A stretch of DNA of 64,000 bases, taken from contig CAVTXH010000002.1 in assembly GCA_963738625.1 (NCBI GenBank), positions 1,113,240 through 1,177,239 of the forward strand, given 5' to 3'. The notes beneath the pieces were generated by a model. That model made no database searches. It was not told the DNA's origin and saw only the letters and a program-made list of their open reading frames with translations. This document shows positions 9,051 to 19,007 of the stretch, piece after piece. Origin of the DNA: UBA7672 sp963738625. Lineage in GTDB: Bacteria > Pseudomonadota > Alphaproteobacteria > Caulobacterales > Hyphomonadaceae. Positions within the stretch are counted from its first letter, which is position 1, and each line of letters starts with the position of its first letter. The translations under genes were made by a program, and so were the position numbers.

Positions 9051-10193
9051 GTGACGGACGAACGGATGCCGCTTCCAACCCCTGATGGTGACCGGTTCCG
9101 CGAATTTGCTTTCGCGGCGGCGGACCTGTTGGTCTCGACCGATGCGGGCGGCCGCATCATGCGGGCGGATGGCGACGCCACACTGTTTCACTGCCCCTCC
9201 AGCGAGCGGCTAGTCGGCAGGAACGCGCTCGACCTCATCAGCGAGGGCGAGGCCGGCCGTCTGCGAGAAGAAATGTGGGCGCTGGGACCAGGCCGAAGAA
9301 TCTCCTGGGAAGATGCAGGTTCGATCGAAGGCGGCCGGCGGATAATCGTCCAGCGCAACATGGCCGAGCCGAACACGTTCAGTTTCGTGGTCTCCCGCAT
9401 TCCTGCGTCGGCCAACGTCCGTGGCGATCGGGCCGAAGACCTGATGGCTGAGCGTTTCCGGGATGCGGTGATGAACGGCCGCCTGATGGCTGCGCGTCAG
9501 CCAGTGGTCGAGACGCGCTCGGGCGCGATCAGCCACTATGAGATTCTCGCACGCTTCGATGGCGAGGACTCGCCCGCCGACCTAATCGCCGCCGCCGAGA
9601 AGAGCGGACAGATCGCCCACCTCGACTACATCATGCTCAGCGCCGCCGCCGCGCAGCTGGAGCAGAACCAGGACCCGGACTACCGCCTGGCCGTGAACAT
9701 ATCGGGGAAATCGATCCAGCGCCTCGACGTGATCCGCGAACTCTGCGCGGTTATCTCGGGCCACACCTTCCGCCGCAGCCGCCTGATCGTCGAAGTCACC
9801 GAATCCGCGCAGATACACGACATCGAAAAAGCCACGGTCGCGGTCGCCATGCTGCGCGCCAGCGGCATTAGCGTTTCGCTCGATGATTTCGGCGCGGGCG
9901 CCGCTTCCTTCGGCTACCTGCGAGCGCTGGATGTGGACGGGCTGAAATTCGACGGCAGCTTCCTGCAGTCGCCGGAAAGCAACATCCGCGGCCTCGCCCT
10001 GATGCGCAATGTGGCGCGCATGTGCGCCGAACTAGGCATCGCAGCGGTTGGCGAACGGGTCGAGACCGAAGCGGAGCGCAAGTTGCTGATCGAGGCCGGC
10101 GTCCGCTATGCCCAGGGCTATCTGTTCGGCGTTCCCTGCATCGATGAGAGCTTCTTCGCCCGCGGTTCGCGCTCCATGCAGCGGGCGGCCTGA
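9051..10193 (+). CDS. EAL-domain protein, putative c-di-GMP phosphodiesterase
   Basis: The 380-residue protein starts at GTG 9051. An N-terminal PAS-like region (to about residue 130) precedes an EAL domain. The signature is EIL (YEILARF) instead of EAL but keeps the catalytic Glu. Other metal or substrate residues are present: Asn in LAVNIS, Glu in VEVTES, the Asp pair in SLDDFGAG, Lys in LKFDGSF, Glu in GERVET, and Gln in YAQGYLF. Since these are all retained, cyclic-di-GMP hydrolysis is plausible. It has no membrane segment. A CtrA-like site upstream suggests cell-cycle control, as inference. Confidence 0.85.
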   Translation: MTDERMPLPTPDGDRFREFAFAAADLLVSTDAGGRIMRADGDATLFHCPSSERLVGRNALDLISEGEAGRLREEMWALGPGRRISWEDAGSIEGGRRIIVQRNMAEPNTFSFVVSRIPASANVRGDRAEDLMAERFRDAVMNGRLMAARQPVVETRSGAISHYEILARFDGEDSPADLIAAAEKSGQIAHLDYIMLSAAAAQLEQNQDPDYRLAVNISGKSIQRLDVIRELCAVISGHTFRRSRLIVEVTESAQIHDIEKATVAVAMLRASGISVSLDDFGAGAASFGYLRALDVDGLKFDGSFLQSPESNIRGLALMRNVARMCAELGIAAVGERVETEAERKLLIEAGVRYAQGYLFGVPCIDESFFARGSRSMQRAA

Positions 10194-10455
10194 CGCAGGA
10201 CGATTTTGCATCGCGCGACGGATTTGCGCGGTTGTCATCACACCGCGTTCTTTCGCCAGGACGACTGTCGATATCGGCCCCCCCGATCGCCAACACCGGA
10301 AGGACGAAAGCTACAAGGTATCGGAACACCGCGAGAACCTGTTCGGGCCAAGAGCCGCCGCGCTTCGGTGGGAGGCCGCCGACCCCGTAGCCTGAACGCT
10401 CCATAGGGTTTATCCTTTTGGTTATCGCGGTTTTTCGGTGGTCCGTGGCCCACAG
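10194..10455. other. intergenic region, no gene seen
   Basis: Between the EAL gene and the CtrA box I see no supported reading frame, RNA gene or repeat. Confidence 0.5.
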
Positions 10456-10470
10456 TTAATCTCCGGTTAA
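10456..10470 (+). promoter_or_regulatory. CtrA-type box (TTAA-N7-TTAA)
   Basis: TTAA (10456-10459) and TTAACC (10467-10472) are separated by exactly 7 nt, the consensus architecture for CtrA in alphaproteobacteria. It lies about 60 nt before the kinase start at 10532, where it could overlap the promoter. Confidence 0.6.
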
Positions 10471-10531
10471 CCCTTTCGCAGCTTTTCGAATCCAAAGCTG
10501 GTGAGTCCGTTCTGATGCGGAAGGATTTGTA

Positions 10532-12818
10532 TTGGGGACGCGCGCGCCCAGGGAGAGCCAGGCCAGTCCGGAGCCTAAGCCGCGCGGCGCGGTTCCCGTC
10601 GCCATGCTCGCTGTCCTGCTGGTCGCTTTCGGCGGCGCGCTTGGCCTGAAGGCGATCGAAGAACGCCAGTCCTCCGACCATTCGATCCTCGTCCAGCAGT
10701 CTCGCGAGGCCGAAGCGCTGTCCGGCCATGTCCGCGCCGAACTGATCTCCGCCCGCGCTCGCATGGAAGGTCTGCTGCTGACAGGCGCCTCGCTCGAAGC
10801 AATCCGCCGTGGCGCGCCGTTCGACGCCGTCAGCGAGCGCCAGCCGCCCGACGGCGTCTGGGCGCAGCTGGCCGACAAGGAAGGCGTGCGCGTCTTCGCG
10901 CAGGACTCCAGCGGCAAATGGATCGCAGGCGTCCGCGCCAGCGCTGCGCTTATGCCGGAGGCGCTTGCAGGCCGCAGTTTCTATCTCGCGGCGACGTCGA
11001 GCGTCCCCGCCGAACCCCGCTTCGAGTTCGACGGACTTCCAGCGCTCCGCCCTGGCCTGCGCACCCGTGTCGGATGCAGGGATATCCGCATGCGTCTTCC
11101 GCCCAACGCCGCTGGTCGGCCTGGGCGACCTCAACCGGCTGATCATCTACGGGCTGCTCATCGCGGCGCCGATCCTTGCCGTGTTCGGCCTGGTCCAGAC
11201 CATCAACCGCCTCAAGCACGAACAGTTCGGCGGCGTCATTCCGGCCGGAAAGCTGTCCGCTCCGCCCAACATGGCCAGCTGGCGCCAATTCGAAGTCGCC
11301 GGATTCATCGGCCTGTGGCGCTGGGACCCCGTCACCAAGCTGCTCACGATCGGACAAGAGTCGGCCAACCTCATCGGCTCGCCGCGCGCTGGCGAGATGA
11401 CGCTCGACGAGTTCACCTCGATGATTTCGGACGACGACCGCCGCCGCGTCCGTGGCGCGCTGGAACTATCCGGGCCGATGCGCCAGATCAACGCCGCCTT
11501 CCAGGGCATTGGTCGCTCGGGCGGCAAGTTCTTCGAGATGATCGGGGCCTCGACCGACGGCGCGTTCGCCGGCGCGATCCTTAACGTCACTGACCGCATC
11601 CATGCCCAGCACCGCTCGCGCCGGGCCGAGGCCCTCGCCCGCACCGCGCTCGACGCGCACCCGGGGCCCTTTGCTGTCTGGGACAGTCGCAAGCGCCTAA
11701 CTCACTGGAACGCGGCCTTTTCGCGCGTCTTCAACCTCGACAAATCGGTTGTCCAGGCCGGCGCCTCCTACGACTTCGTCATGGCGGAACTGGCGAAATT
11801 CGTCCGCGTTGAACGTCCGCTGGGCGACGACGCCAACGCCCGCGAAATGCTGCTGCTCTCCGACCAGTGGGTTCGCCTGGTCGACCGCCGCACCGCCAGC
11901 GACGGCCTCATCACGGTCGGCCTCGATATCTCCAACCTCAAGCGCCAGGAAGCCTCGCTCTCCCGCTCGGAGCGCAAGCTGCGCGCCAGCGTCGTCGAAC
12001 TCGAGCGCACCAAGGGCCAGACGCAGGAACTGGCCGACAAGTACCAGGAAGCCAAGGTCCGCGCAGAGCGCGCCAGCCAGGCCAAAGGTTCGTTCCTGGC
12101 CAACATGAGTCACGAGCTGCGTACGCCGCTCAATCACATCAACGGCTTCTCGGAGATGATGGCGGGCGAGATCTACGGCCCCCTGGGCGATCCCCGCTAC
12201 AAGGAATACGCCGAGGCCATCCACCAGTCGGGCCAGCATCTGCACGACATGATCAACGACATCCTCGACATGTCGAAAATCGAAGCCGGCAAGATGCAGC
12301 TGGCCCAGCGCGTGATCGATGCGTCCGACGCCGTCGACTCAGCCGTGCGCCTGATCCGGCGCCGCGCCGCAGACCGCCAGGTGACGCTGACCTTCGATCC
12401 GGACGACGACCTGCCGGACATCAACGGCGATCATCGCGCCATCAAGCAGATGACGCTCAACCTGCTCACCAACGCCATCAAGTTCACCGATGCCGGCGGC
12501 GAAGTGCGCGTCACCGTCACCGTCGACGGCAAGTGGCTGCTGATCCGCGTCACCGACACCGGCGTCGGCATTCCGGCGGAAGATCTCCCCCGTCTCGGCC
12601 AACCCTTCGAGCAGTCGAAGGCTTCCGAAAGCCGCAACACGCAGGGCACAGGCCTCGGCCTTGCGCTCACCAAGTCATTCGCCGAAATGCATGGCGGCCA
12701 TCTGACGATCGAGAGCGAGCTTGGCGTGGGCACCAGCGTCTCGGTCTTCCTTCCGCTGCTGCCCGAGGATGCAGCCCGCGGCGGCGCAGCGAACGCGCCT
12801 CAGCGCGAGCCGGTCTAG
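10532..12818 (+). pseudogene. membrane sensor histidine kinase, single frameshift
   Basis: The TTG at 10532 is preceded by GGAAGGA 6 nt away. The first frame encodes a membrane helix (VAMLAVLLVAFGGAL) and an extracytoplasmic domain up to about 11060. The rest (second helix IIYGLLIAAPILAVFGLV, PAS domains, HisKA and HATPase) is in the next frame from about 11060 to 12818. Catalytic parts are intact: NMSHELRTPLNHI, N-box LLTNAIKFT, DTGVGIP and GTGLGLAL. The total, about 760 residues, and the PAS-HisKA layout resemble PleC/DivJ-type cell-cycle kinases. Either the gene is inactivated or one base is miscalled near 11030-11080. It has its own CtrA box. Confidence 0.75.
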
Positions 12819-12848
12819 GCTCAGCCGCCTGCCCGATCGACATGCAGT

Positions 12849-13433
12849 CTAGTTGGTTTTCGCCGGAGCGTCGCCCGATTGCGCCGGCTGCGCCTCGCCC
12901 GGCTTTCCTTCGACCTTAGCGCCTTCTCCGCGCGGGCCCCGGCCGGGTCCGCGGCCGTCGCCGTTGCGCTGCATGCGTGCGTTGAACGGCGTCAGCAGAC
13001 CGACGGCCGCCGTGGCGCGCGCCACCGGCGGCATCTTGCCGAGATGGCGGATCAGGATGTCCTCGGCGCTCTGCTGCATGCGCTGTTCGCGCGTCTGGAA
13101 AATCGTCACGGCGTCGCGCAGCTTCGCTTCGTCGAAAGGTTCGGCGAGCGCCGCACTGTAGACGGCCTTGCCCGCTTCGGACAAATGCTTGCGCTCGCCG
13201 TCCAGCGCCACCCAACGGTCACGGAGCTGCTGGCGCAGCTCCTTCCGGTCCGATTCCGGCAATTGCTCCCACGCCGCTGCAACCACGTCCGACGCGGGCC
13301 CGTAGCGCTCCAGCTGCAGCTTCACCGACGGTTCGGCGCCTGTCGAATTGAGCAAGCGCCCCCCGACTATGCCCAGCAACGCCGCGTTCACAGCGAGCGA
13401 TGCAATCAGGAAGATGGAAGTCTTGGACGGCAT
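12849..13433 (-). CDS. periplasmic metal-sensor / CpxP-like protein
   Basis: A 194-residue protein with one N-terminal hydrophobic anchor (IFLIASLAVNAALLGIVGGRLL), then a helical domain with LPESDRKELRQQLRDRW, FQTREQRMQQSAEDILIRHLGKMPPVARATA. This is the pattern of the Metal_resist/CpxP-ZraP group, whose helical hairpins sense metal or envelope stress. The C-terminal tail is Gly/Arg/Pro-rich. It is the last gene of a sigma / anti-sigma / sensor operon, 7 nt after the anti-sigma stop, which supports a role in stress sensing for that sigma factor. The stressor is not known. Confidence 0.75.
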   Translation of the reverse strand: MPSKTSIFLIASLAVNAALLGIVGGRLLNSTGAEPSVKLQLERYGPASDVVAAAWEQLPESDRKELRQQLRDRWVALDGERKHLSEAGKAVYSAALAEPFDEAKLRDAVTIFQTREQRMQQSAEDILIRHLGKMPPVARATAAVGLLTPFNARMQRNGDGRGPGRGPRGEGAKVEGKPGEAQPAQSGDAPAKTN

Positions 13434-13440
13434 GTCGAGC

Positions 13441-13887
13441 TCAGTTCTCCGGATCGTTCATCGCGGTGATGAAGACCGAGCCGGCGCCAGCGCCGGTCAA
13501 TGTCAGCATCTTCGCGTAGTCCGCCTCGAGCGAAGACGCCGGCTCGCCCGCGTAACCAACGGCAAACCCCAGCGCCAGCGACGCTGCGATCGCCCCGCCG
13601 GTCGCCCACTGAGGCATGCGCCATTTGTCGAACAGCTGCGCCCGGCTTTGCGCCGTCAGCCGTCCAGGGGCGAATGACAGCACTTTCGTTTCAAGCGCGA
13701 TGGTGGCGGGCCCGTCCTTCTCCAGAGCGAGCAGATGGTCGAACGACCGCTCGCTTTCCCAGATGTCTTTCAGGCGATGCGGAGCAACCTCGAGAAGAGC
13801 TTCCGCAGCGATGCGATCGTCCTCGGGCCAGCGGGACAGCTCTGCCCCGTAGGCGCTCAGCAATTCGATGAAACGTGCTTCGTTCAT
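13441..13887 (-). CDS. anti-sigma factor-like membrane protein
   Basis: The start is ATG 13887, 11 nt after the sigma stop. The 148-residue product has a cytoplasmic N-terminal region (MNEARFIELLSAYGAELSRWP) and one membrane helix (ATGGAIAASLALGFAVGYAG) at about 107-126, then a short periplasmic tail. This topology and its position between an ECF sigma gene and a CpxP-like gene mark it as the cognate anti-sigma factor. No HxxxCxxC zinc motif is seen. It would bind the sigma factor at the membrane until released. Confidence 0.7.
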   Translation of the reverse strand: MNEARFIELLSAYGAELSRWPEDDRIAAEALLEVAPHRLKDIWESERSFDHLLALEKDGPATIALETKVLSFAPGRLTAQSRAQLFDKWRMPQWATGGAIAASLALGFAVGYAGEPASSLEADYAKMLTLTGAGAGSVFITAMNDPEN

Positions 13888-13898
13888 GGCCAGCCTCG

Positions 13899-14465
13899 TC
13901 ACCCGGTCTCGATACCGCTCATCAGATCCGCCCTCTCGTTCGAGAGTTCTGACTTGAGCGTTCTGCGGGCCCGCGACAGCAGGCTTTCGAGAGCGTCTAC
14001 GCTGACGCCCAGTATGTCCGCAGCTTCTATGTTCGTCCGCTCCTGGTAGTAGCAGAGCACCAGCGCCGCGCGCTGGCGTTCGGGAAGTTGTTGCAGCGCA
14101 TCGCGAACCCGGTCGCGCCGCTGGCGGTCGTCCAGCGCCCGGGTCGCGGATGCCCGCACATCCGGCGTCTCGGGAGAAACCTCCCCGCCCTGCCGTCCGC
14201 TCCGGCGCAATCTGTCGAGGCAGAGGTTCATGGCGACCCTGTGCATCCACGTCTCGAACTTGGCCTGGCCGGGCTTCCATGCCGCGGCGTGCTTCCAGAC
14301 ACGGAGGAAAACCTCCTGCGCCACGTCCTCGGCTTCCGCGTGATCGCCCAGCATGCGCCTGGCGAGGCCGACCATTCTGGAGAGGTGACGCCGAACGAGT
14401 TCGGACGCGGCGCGCTTATCGCCGGCGCCGACACGGCGCACCAAATCCTCGTCCGGATCCCGCAT
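13899..14465 (-). CDS. ECF RNA polymerase sigma factor
   Basis: The 188-residue product has sigma region 2 (LVRRHLSRMVGLARRMLGDHAEAEDVAQEVFLRVW) and region 4 with its helix-turn-helix (LPERQRAALVLCYYQERTNIEAADILGVSVDALESLLSRARRTL). The order and length are those of group 4 sigma factors. I start at ATG 14465 (MRDPDEDL); an in-frame ATG at 14522 would add 19 residues not typical of the family. It is the first gene of a three-gene operon with its anti-sigma and a periplasmic sensor, so it probably drives an envelope or metal stress regulon. Confidence 0.9.
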   Translation of the reverse strand: MRDPDEDLVRRVGAGDKRAASELVRRHLSRMVGLARRMLGDHAEAEDVAQEVFLRVWKHAAAWKPGQAKFETWMHRVAMNLCLDRLRRSGRQGGEVSPETPDVRASATRALDDRQRRDRVRDALQQLPERQRAALVLCYYQERTNIEAADILGVSVDALESLLSRARRTLKSELSNERADLMSGIETG

Positions 14466-14633
14466 GGCTGGGACGCCAACTCCGAGAAATGACCTGCCCG
14501 GTCTGAGGGCCAGTCCATCCAAGCTGTACTGCTCTCCACTTTATGCATCCTGCCGCGGCATTTGCCGAGCAATTACTTGCTCTTCTGCGGAGCTGTCTCA
14601 GCGCGCCGGGGCTCTACTCCTGTATCTGTCAGG

Positions 14634-17528
14634 TCAAACGGCGGGCGGGGTTTGTTCCGTCGAAAGCGGGCCGAGTTTCCCCGCGCGCACGCCCTCCACC
14701 GCTCCCTGAATCCGGGCGAGATTTGCCTCCAGAGCCGCGAAGTCCGGCGAGCCAAGATGGCCGGCTAACCATGATTTTAGGCCTGCCGAGGCCTGGGCAG
14801 GGTCGAACGAATCGCCTGCGGCGCTGCGCAGCGCCTGCTGCAGGTTCAACTGGAAGGTCAGCCCCTCTGCCAGCCTCGCCGCCTCGCCGGGGCTCATCCG
14901 GTCGGCCGCGGCCAGCGCCTTGAGGGCGTCGATCGAGGTCGGACGCACCACGCCGGGGGCGGCGCCGGCCGCCTTCAGGATCCCGTGCTGGATCACGAAC
15001 TCGATATCGACCAACCCGCCCGGCGCCAGCTTCACGTCCCAGCGCGATTTCGCCGGTCGTTCCCTCGCCATCCGCCGCCGCATGTCGGCCGCATCTTCCG
15101 TGATCTTGGGATCTGCGCTTTTCAGCTGGATAGCCTCGCGCGCCGACTCGACGATTCGCTGACGCAGCCCCATGTCGCCCGCCACCGGGCGCAGTCGCGT
15201 CAGCGCCATGAACTCCCACGTCCACGCCTCGCCGCGATAGTAGTTCTCGAACGACGAGAACTTGACAGCGACAGGCCCGGCGCGGCCCGACGGACGCAGC
15301 TGCATGTCGACCTCGTACAGCGTGCCTTCCTCGGTCGGCGCCGACAGGGCGGCGATCAACCGCTGCACGAAGCGCGCGGCCAGCGCGCCGCCGGCGTCGC
15401 CCCCCGGCTCGTAGATCAGCATCAGGTCAAGGTCCGAAGACGCCGTCAGCTCCCTGCCTCCGAACTTCCCCAGCGCGCACACAGCCCACTTCCCGATCGA
15501 ACCGGGGAAGCGCGACAGCACGTCTTTCTCGCACGCATCCGCCAGCACCACGACGCACGCATCGGCCAGATCGGCATAGGCGGCCCCGGCCTCGGACGCG
15601 CCGATCGCGCCGCGCAGCAGCTGGTAGCCGATCCGGAAACTCTCCTCGCGGTGAAACCTCCGCGCCGCGTTGAGCTGGCCCTCGAACCCGTCGGCGCGGT
15701 GCAGCTGATCGCGCAGGCGCGTCTCCCGCGACCCCGGCGCATCGCTCGACACCGGCGAGCGAAAGGACGGCTCCAGCATGGAATCCATCAGCACCGGCCG
15801 GCGCGCCAGATCGGCCGCCAGCTTGGGCGCAAACGACATCGTCTCGATCAGATCGCGTGTCAGCGCCGGCTCCGCCAGCATCAGCGACATCACCTGCACG
15901 CCCGACCCGAGCGAGGAGAAGAACTCAGAGAACCGCTCGAACGCCGTATCGGGTTCGCCGACCTCCGACATCACCTTCAGCAGACGCGGCCCAAGCGACG
16001 TCAGCAGCTGCTGTCCCCGCGCCGAGCGCGTCGCGGGCACGCCGCCCCGATGCCATTGCTGGAACACGTGGATGATCCGCGACGGATGGCTGAAGCCCAG
16101 CGCCTTCAGCGTGGCGACGGTTCCCGGATCGTCATCGACCCCCGTGAACACAAGGTTCCCCGCCTCGCCGGAAAGCCGCTCCTCCGTCGCGAACAGGTCG
16201 GAGTAGATCCCGTGCACGCGCGCCCGCACCCGCGCGATATCGGCCTCGAACTGCCGCACCTCGCCATACCCGCACAGCGCCGCAATCTCCGCGCGCTTCT
16301 CGGCTCGGTCCGGCAGGTGGTGTGTCTGCTCGTCATTGACCATCTGGATGCGATGCTCGAGCGCGCGCAGGAAGTCGTACGCGCGCACGAGGTCTTCGGT
16401 CACTTCCGGCGCCACGATCTGGCGTTCCGTCATCGCTGCGAGCGCGGTCTTCGTCTGCGGTGACCTTATCTCCGGAAACCGCCCGCCGAGGATCAGCTGC
16501 TGCACCTGCGTGAAGAACTCGATCTCCCGCACGCCGCCGCGCCCGAGCTTCACGTCGAAATCCAGCGACGCCAGATCCGCATGCCCGCCGTGCGAGTGTA
16601 TTTGCCGCTTGATCGAGTGAATGTCCGCGATCGCCCAGTAGTCCAGGTGCCGCCGCCACACATAGGGCACGAGCTCTTCGAGGAACGCCTTGCCCGTCGT
16701 CTCGTCGCCTGCACAGACGCGCGCCTTGACGTGCGCCATGCGCTCCCAGTTCTGACCGACGCTTTCATAGTAGCCCAGCGCGAACTGCGTCGAGATCGCA
16801 GGCGCCGTCGATGCCGGATCGGGCCTCAGCCTCAGGTCTGTGCGGAACACATATCCGTCCTCCGTGCGCTCTTCCAGGATGCGCACGAGATCGCGCGTCA
16901 GCCGCAGCATGGCCTCCTTCGCGCGCGCGCCTTCCACCGGCAGCACGTCGAGATCGAACAGCACGATCAGATCGACATCGCTCGAATAGTTCAGCTCTCT
17001 CGCGCCCATCTTGCCCATGGCGAGCACGAACAGCCCCGGCAGCTCGTCGCTGTCGCGCGTCTCGCCGAGCTTGCCTGTCGCCCATGCTTCCTGGATCGCC
17101 AGCTTCAGGGCCGCCTGCACGGCCGCGTCCGCCAGCTGGGTGATGCGCTCCACCACCTGGTCCAGCGTCCAGATCCCTGCGAGGTCCGCCGCGGCTATCG
17201 CCAGGTGCGCCGCTTCTTTCGTCCGCCGCAGCGTCTTCATCGGCGCCTCAAGCGTCGTCGCGCCGCGCGTCTGCGTCGTCGTCGCGCGCGGCGTCGTCGT
17301 CGCAGCGACGCGCGGCGCGGCGCGGATATTTCGCAACAAGGCCTCCAGCGCCTTTTCGGGGCCATCCGCTTCAATTTGCTGGACAAATTCCGGCATTCGC
17401 CGGGCTACGCGCGCGAGATAAGGGGAGAAAGATTCGGCCTGCCGCAACGCGCGGCACGGGTTTCCCTCGCCGCCGGCAATGGCGCCCAGCCCCAGAGACG
17501 ATAGCTGCGAGGAAAGCCGCTCGGTCAT
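14634..17528 (-). CDS. glnE: bifunctional glutamine synthetase adenylyltransferase/deadenylase
   Basis: A 964-residue protein of the usual GlnE size. It has two nucleotidyltransferase halves: the N-terminal half with LNYSSDVDLIVLFD (deadenylylation domain) and the C-terminal half with LTASSDLDLMLIYE (adenylylation domain). Each is followed by its GlnD-type helical PII-uridylyltransferase region, including YYESVGQNWERMAHVKAR. GlnE controls glutamine synthetase by adding or removing AMP in response to PII and glutamine. It is the last gene of the run beginning with the PepSY protein and is open throughout. Confidence 0.97.
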   Translation of the reverse strand: MTERLSSQLSSLGLGAIAGGEGNPCRALRQAESFSPYLARVARRMPEFVQQIEADGPEKALEALLRNIRAAPRVAATTTPRATTTQTRGATTLEAPMKTLRRTKEAAHLAIAAADLAGIWTLDQVVERITQLADAAVQAALKLAIQEAWATGKLGETRDSDELPGLFVLAMGKMGARELNYSSDVDLIVLFDLDVLPVEGARAKEAMLRLTRDLVRILEERTEDGYVFRTDLRLRPDPASTAPAISTQFALGYYESVGQNWERMAHVKARVCAGDETTGKAFLEELVPYVWRRHLDYWAIADIHSIKRQIHSHGGHADLASLDFDVKLGRGGVREIEFFTQVQQLILGGRFPEIRSPQTKTALAAMTERQIVAPEVTEDLVRAYDFLRALEHRIQMVNDEQTHHLPDRAEKRAEIAALCGYGEVRQFEADIARVRARVHGIYSDLFATEERLSGEAGNLVFTGVDDDPGTVATLKALGFSHPSRIIHVFQQWHRGGVPATRSARGQQLLTSLGPRLLKVMSEVGEPDTAFERFSEFFSSLGSGVQVMSLMLAEPALTRDLIETMSFAPKLAADLARRPVLMDSMLEPSFRSPVSSDAPGSRETRLRDQLHRADGFEGQLNAARRFHREESFRIGYQLLRGAIGASEAGAAYADLADACVVVLADACEKDVLSRFPGSIGKWAVCALGKFGGRELTASSDLDLMLIYEPGGDAGGALAARFVQRLIAALSAPTEEGTLYEVDMQLRPSGRAGPVAVKFSSFENYYRGEAWTWEFMALTRLRPVAGDMGLRQRIVESAREAIQLKSADPKITEDAADMRRRMARERPAKSRWDVKLAPGGLVDIEFVIQHGILKAAGAAPGVVRPTSIDALKALAAADRMSPGEAARLAEGLTFQLNLQQALRSAAGDSFDPAQASAGLKSWLAGHLGSPDFAALEANLARIQGAVEGVRAGKLGPLSTEQTPPAV

Positions 17529-17592
17529 GCGTGGAGCCTAACGTGCGACGCTCGATATTCCACCGGTAGGAGAATCATAAGGGGGAAGCAGA

Positions 17593-18990
17593 TCATGCGG
17601 CCGGAAGGGCCAGCATTGCGCAAAGGCCGGGCCTGTCGCGAGGACCGCCGCCGTCGCTCAGCACCAGACGGCCGGCATGAGCCTCCGCTACGGCAGCCGC
17701 GAGACTGAGCCCCAGCCCGCTGCCCGGCTCGCTGCGCGACTGCTCCAGCCGCACAAAGCGCTCGATCACTCGCTCGCGGTCGATCGGCGGAATGCCTGGC
17801 CCGGAATCCGTCACCGAGAGCTCTATCTCGCCCGTCAGCGCGCGACTGGCCTTGAGCTGGATCGAGCCGCCGCTGGGCGTGTACTTGACCGCATTATCGA
17901 CGAGGTTGGCCATCGCCTGCGCGATCAGGTCCTTGTCGGCCAGCACGAACAGGTCCGGCTCGTGCGAATAGCTAAAAGTCAGCTGCTTCTCCTCGCACAC
18001 CGGCTGGTAGAGCTCCGCCAGCTCGTCCGTGATGCTCGCCACATCGGTTCGCTTGAACGACCCCGAGGCGCCCGCCTGAACGCGCGACAGGCGCAGGATG
18101 GCGTTGAAGGTATCCAGCACGCCATCGACATCGTCGATCGACCGCACCAGAGCCGCCCTCGGACCGTCCGAATTCGTATCCAGCAGGCCGGCCTCAAGCC
18201 GGTTGCGAAGCCGCGTCAGCGGCGAGCGGAGATCGTGCGCGATGGAATCCCCAGCCGAACGCGACGACGTCACCAGCCGTTCCAGCTTCGCCAGCATGGC
18301 GTTGAGCTGTTCCGATAGCCTGTCGAACTCGTCGCCCGACCCGAACACCGGCGCGCGGCGCGACAGGTCCCCGCCCATGACGTCCTCGGTGGTCTTGGCC
18401 AGCTGTTCCGCGCGCTGCGCCGCCGAACGCGAGATCACCACCCCGCCGATCAGCGACAGCACGAAACCCACCGCCGCCGAGCGCCACACCACGTCGCTGA
18501 TGCGCCGGTTCATCTCGCCCAGCTCGCCCACGTCATAGGCGACCATCAGCACGCCGTCGGCGAGGCGCGAGATGCGCCCCTCGGCCGATCGTCTGCTGGG
18601 CTGGCCCTCGATGGTGCGGGCGTCATAGTCGAACTTCACATCGACCACTTGCGCCGTCTCGGGCGCAGGCGCCGGCAGCACATCGAAGTCGCCGGAGATC
18701 TTGTGGCCGTCGGGGTCCTGCAGGAGATAGAAGAACTTGCCGCGCGCCGACGAGCGCTCGACCACCGACTGATTCAGGCGGTCCAGGCCGCCGCCGCGAT
18801 AGGCGGCGTTCAGCTCCGAGAACTCCGAGTTGAGTTCGATTCCGGCCTGCCGGGCGAGATGGCCCGCCGTCTCATAGTAGAGATAGGCCAGCAGGGAGGC
18901 CGAAAACAGAATGAAGATCGAGGCGTGCAACAGCGCCAGCCGGAACGTAGTCGTCCGGACCAGCGCGGGCAGGCCGCCGCCAAGCTTCAT
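17593..18990 (-). CDS. sensor histidine kinase, partner of adjacent regulator
   Basis: The 465-residue kinase has two membrane helices (about 16-36 and 170-190) around a periplasmic domain, a HAMP linker, a HisKA region with the phospho-acceptor His252 in DSIAHDLRSPL, and a HATPase with NLVDNAVKYT, DSGPGIP and GSGLGLSL. It follows its regulator by 17 nt on the same strand. Lying directly after degP, the pair could respond to envelope protein stress; that is inference from position. Confidence 0.92.
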   Translation of the reverse strand: MKLGGGLPALVRTTTFRLALLHASIFILFSASLLAYLYYETAGHLARQAGIELNSEFSELNAAYRGGGLDRLNQSVVERSSARGKFFYLLQDPDGHKISGDFDVLPAPAPETAQVVDVKFDYDARTIEGQPSRRSAEGRISRLADGVLMVAYDVGELGEMNRRISDVVWRSAAVGFVLSLIGGVVISRSAAQRAEQLAKTTEDVMGGDLSRRAPVFGSGDEFDRLSEQLNAMLAKLERLVTSSRSAGDSIAHDLRSPLTRLRNRLEAGLLDTNSDGPRAALVRSIDDVDGVLDTFNAILRLSRVQAGASGSFKRTDVASITDELAELYQPVCEEKQLTFSYSHEPDLFVLADKDLIAQAMANLVDNAVKYTPSGGSIQLKASRALTGEIELSVTDSGPGIPPIDRERVIERFVRLEQSRSEPGSGLGLSLAAAVAEAHAGRLVLSDGGGPRDRPGLCAMLALPAA

Positions 18991-19007
18991 GGCTCAAGAC
19001 TTCGAAG

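Noticed and set aside
10478..10505. TTCGAATCC, a tRNA T-loop-like sequence
   Set aside because: Only a short AGCTTTT/AAAGCT hairpin surrounds it; no acceptor or anticodon stems fold.
14985..16463. 492-codon open frame on the plus strand
   Set aside because: Antisense shadow of glnE.
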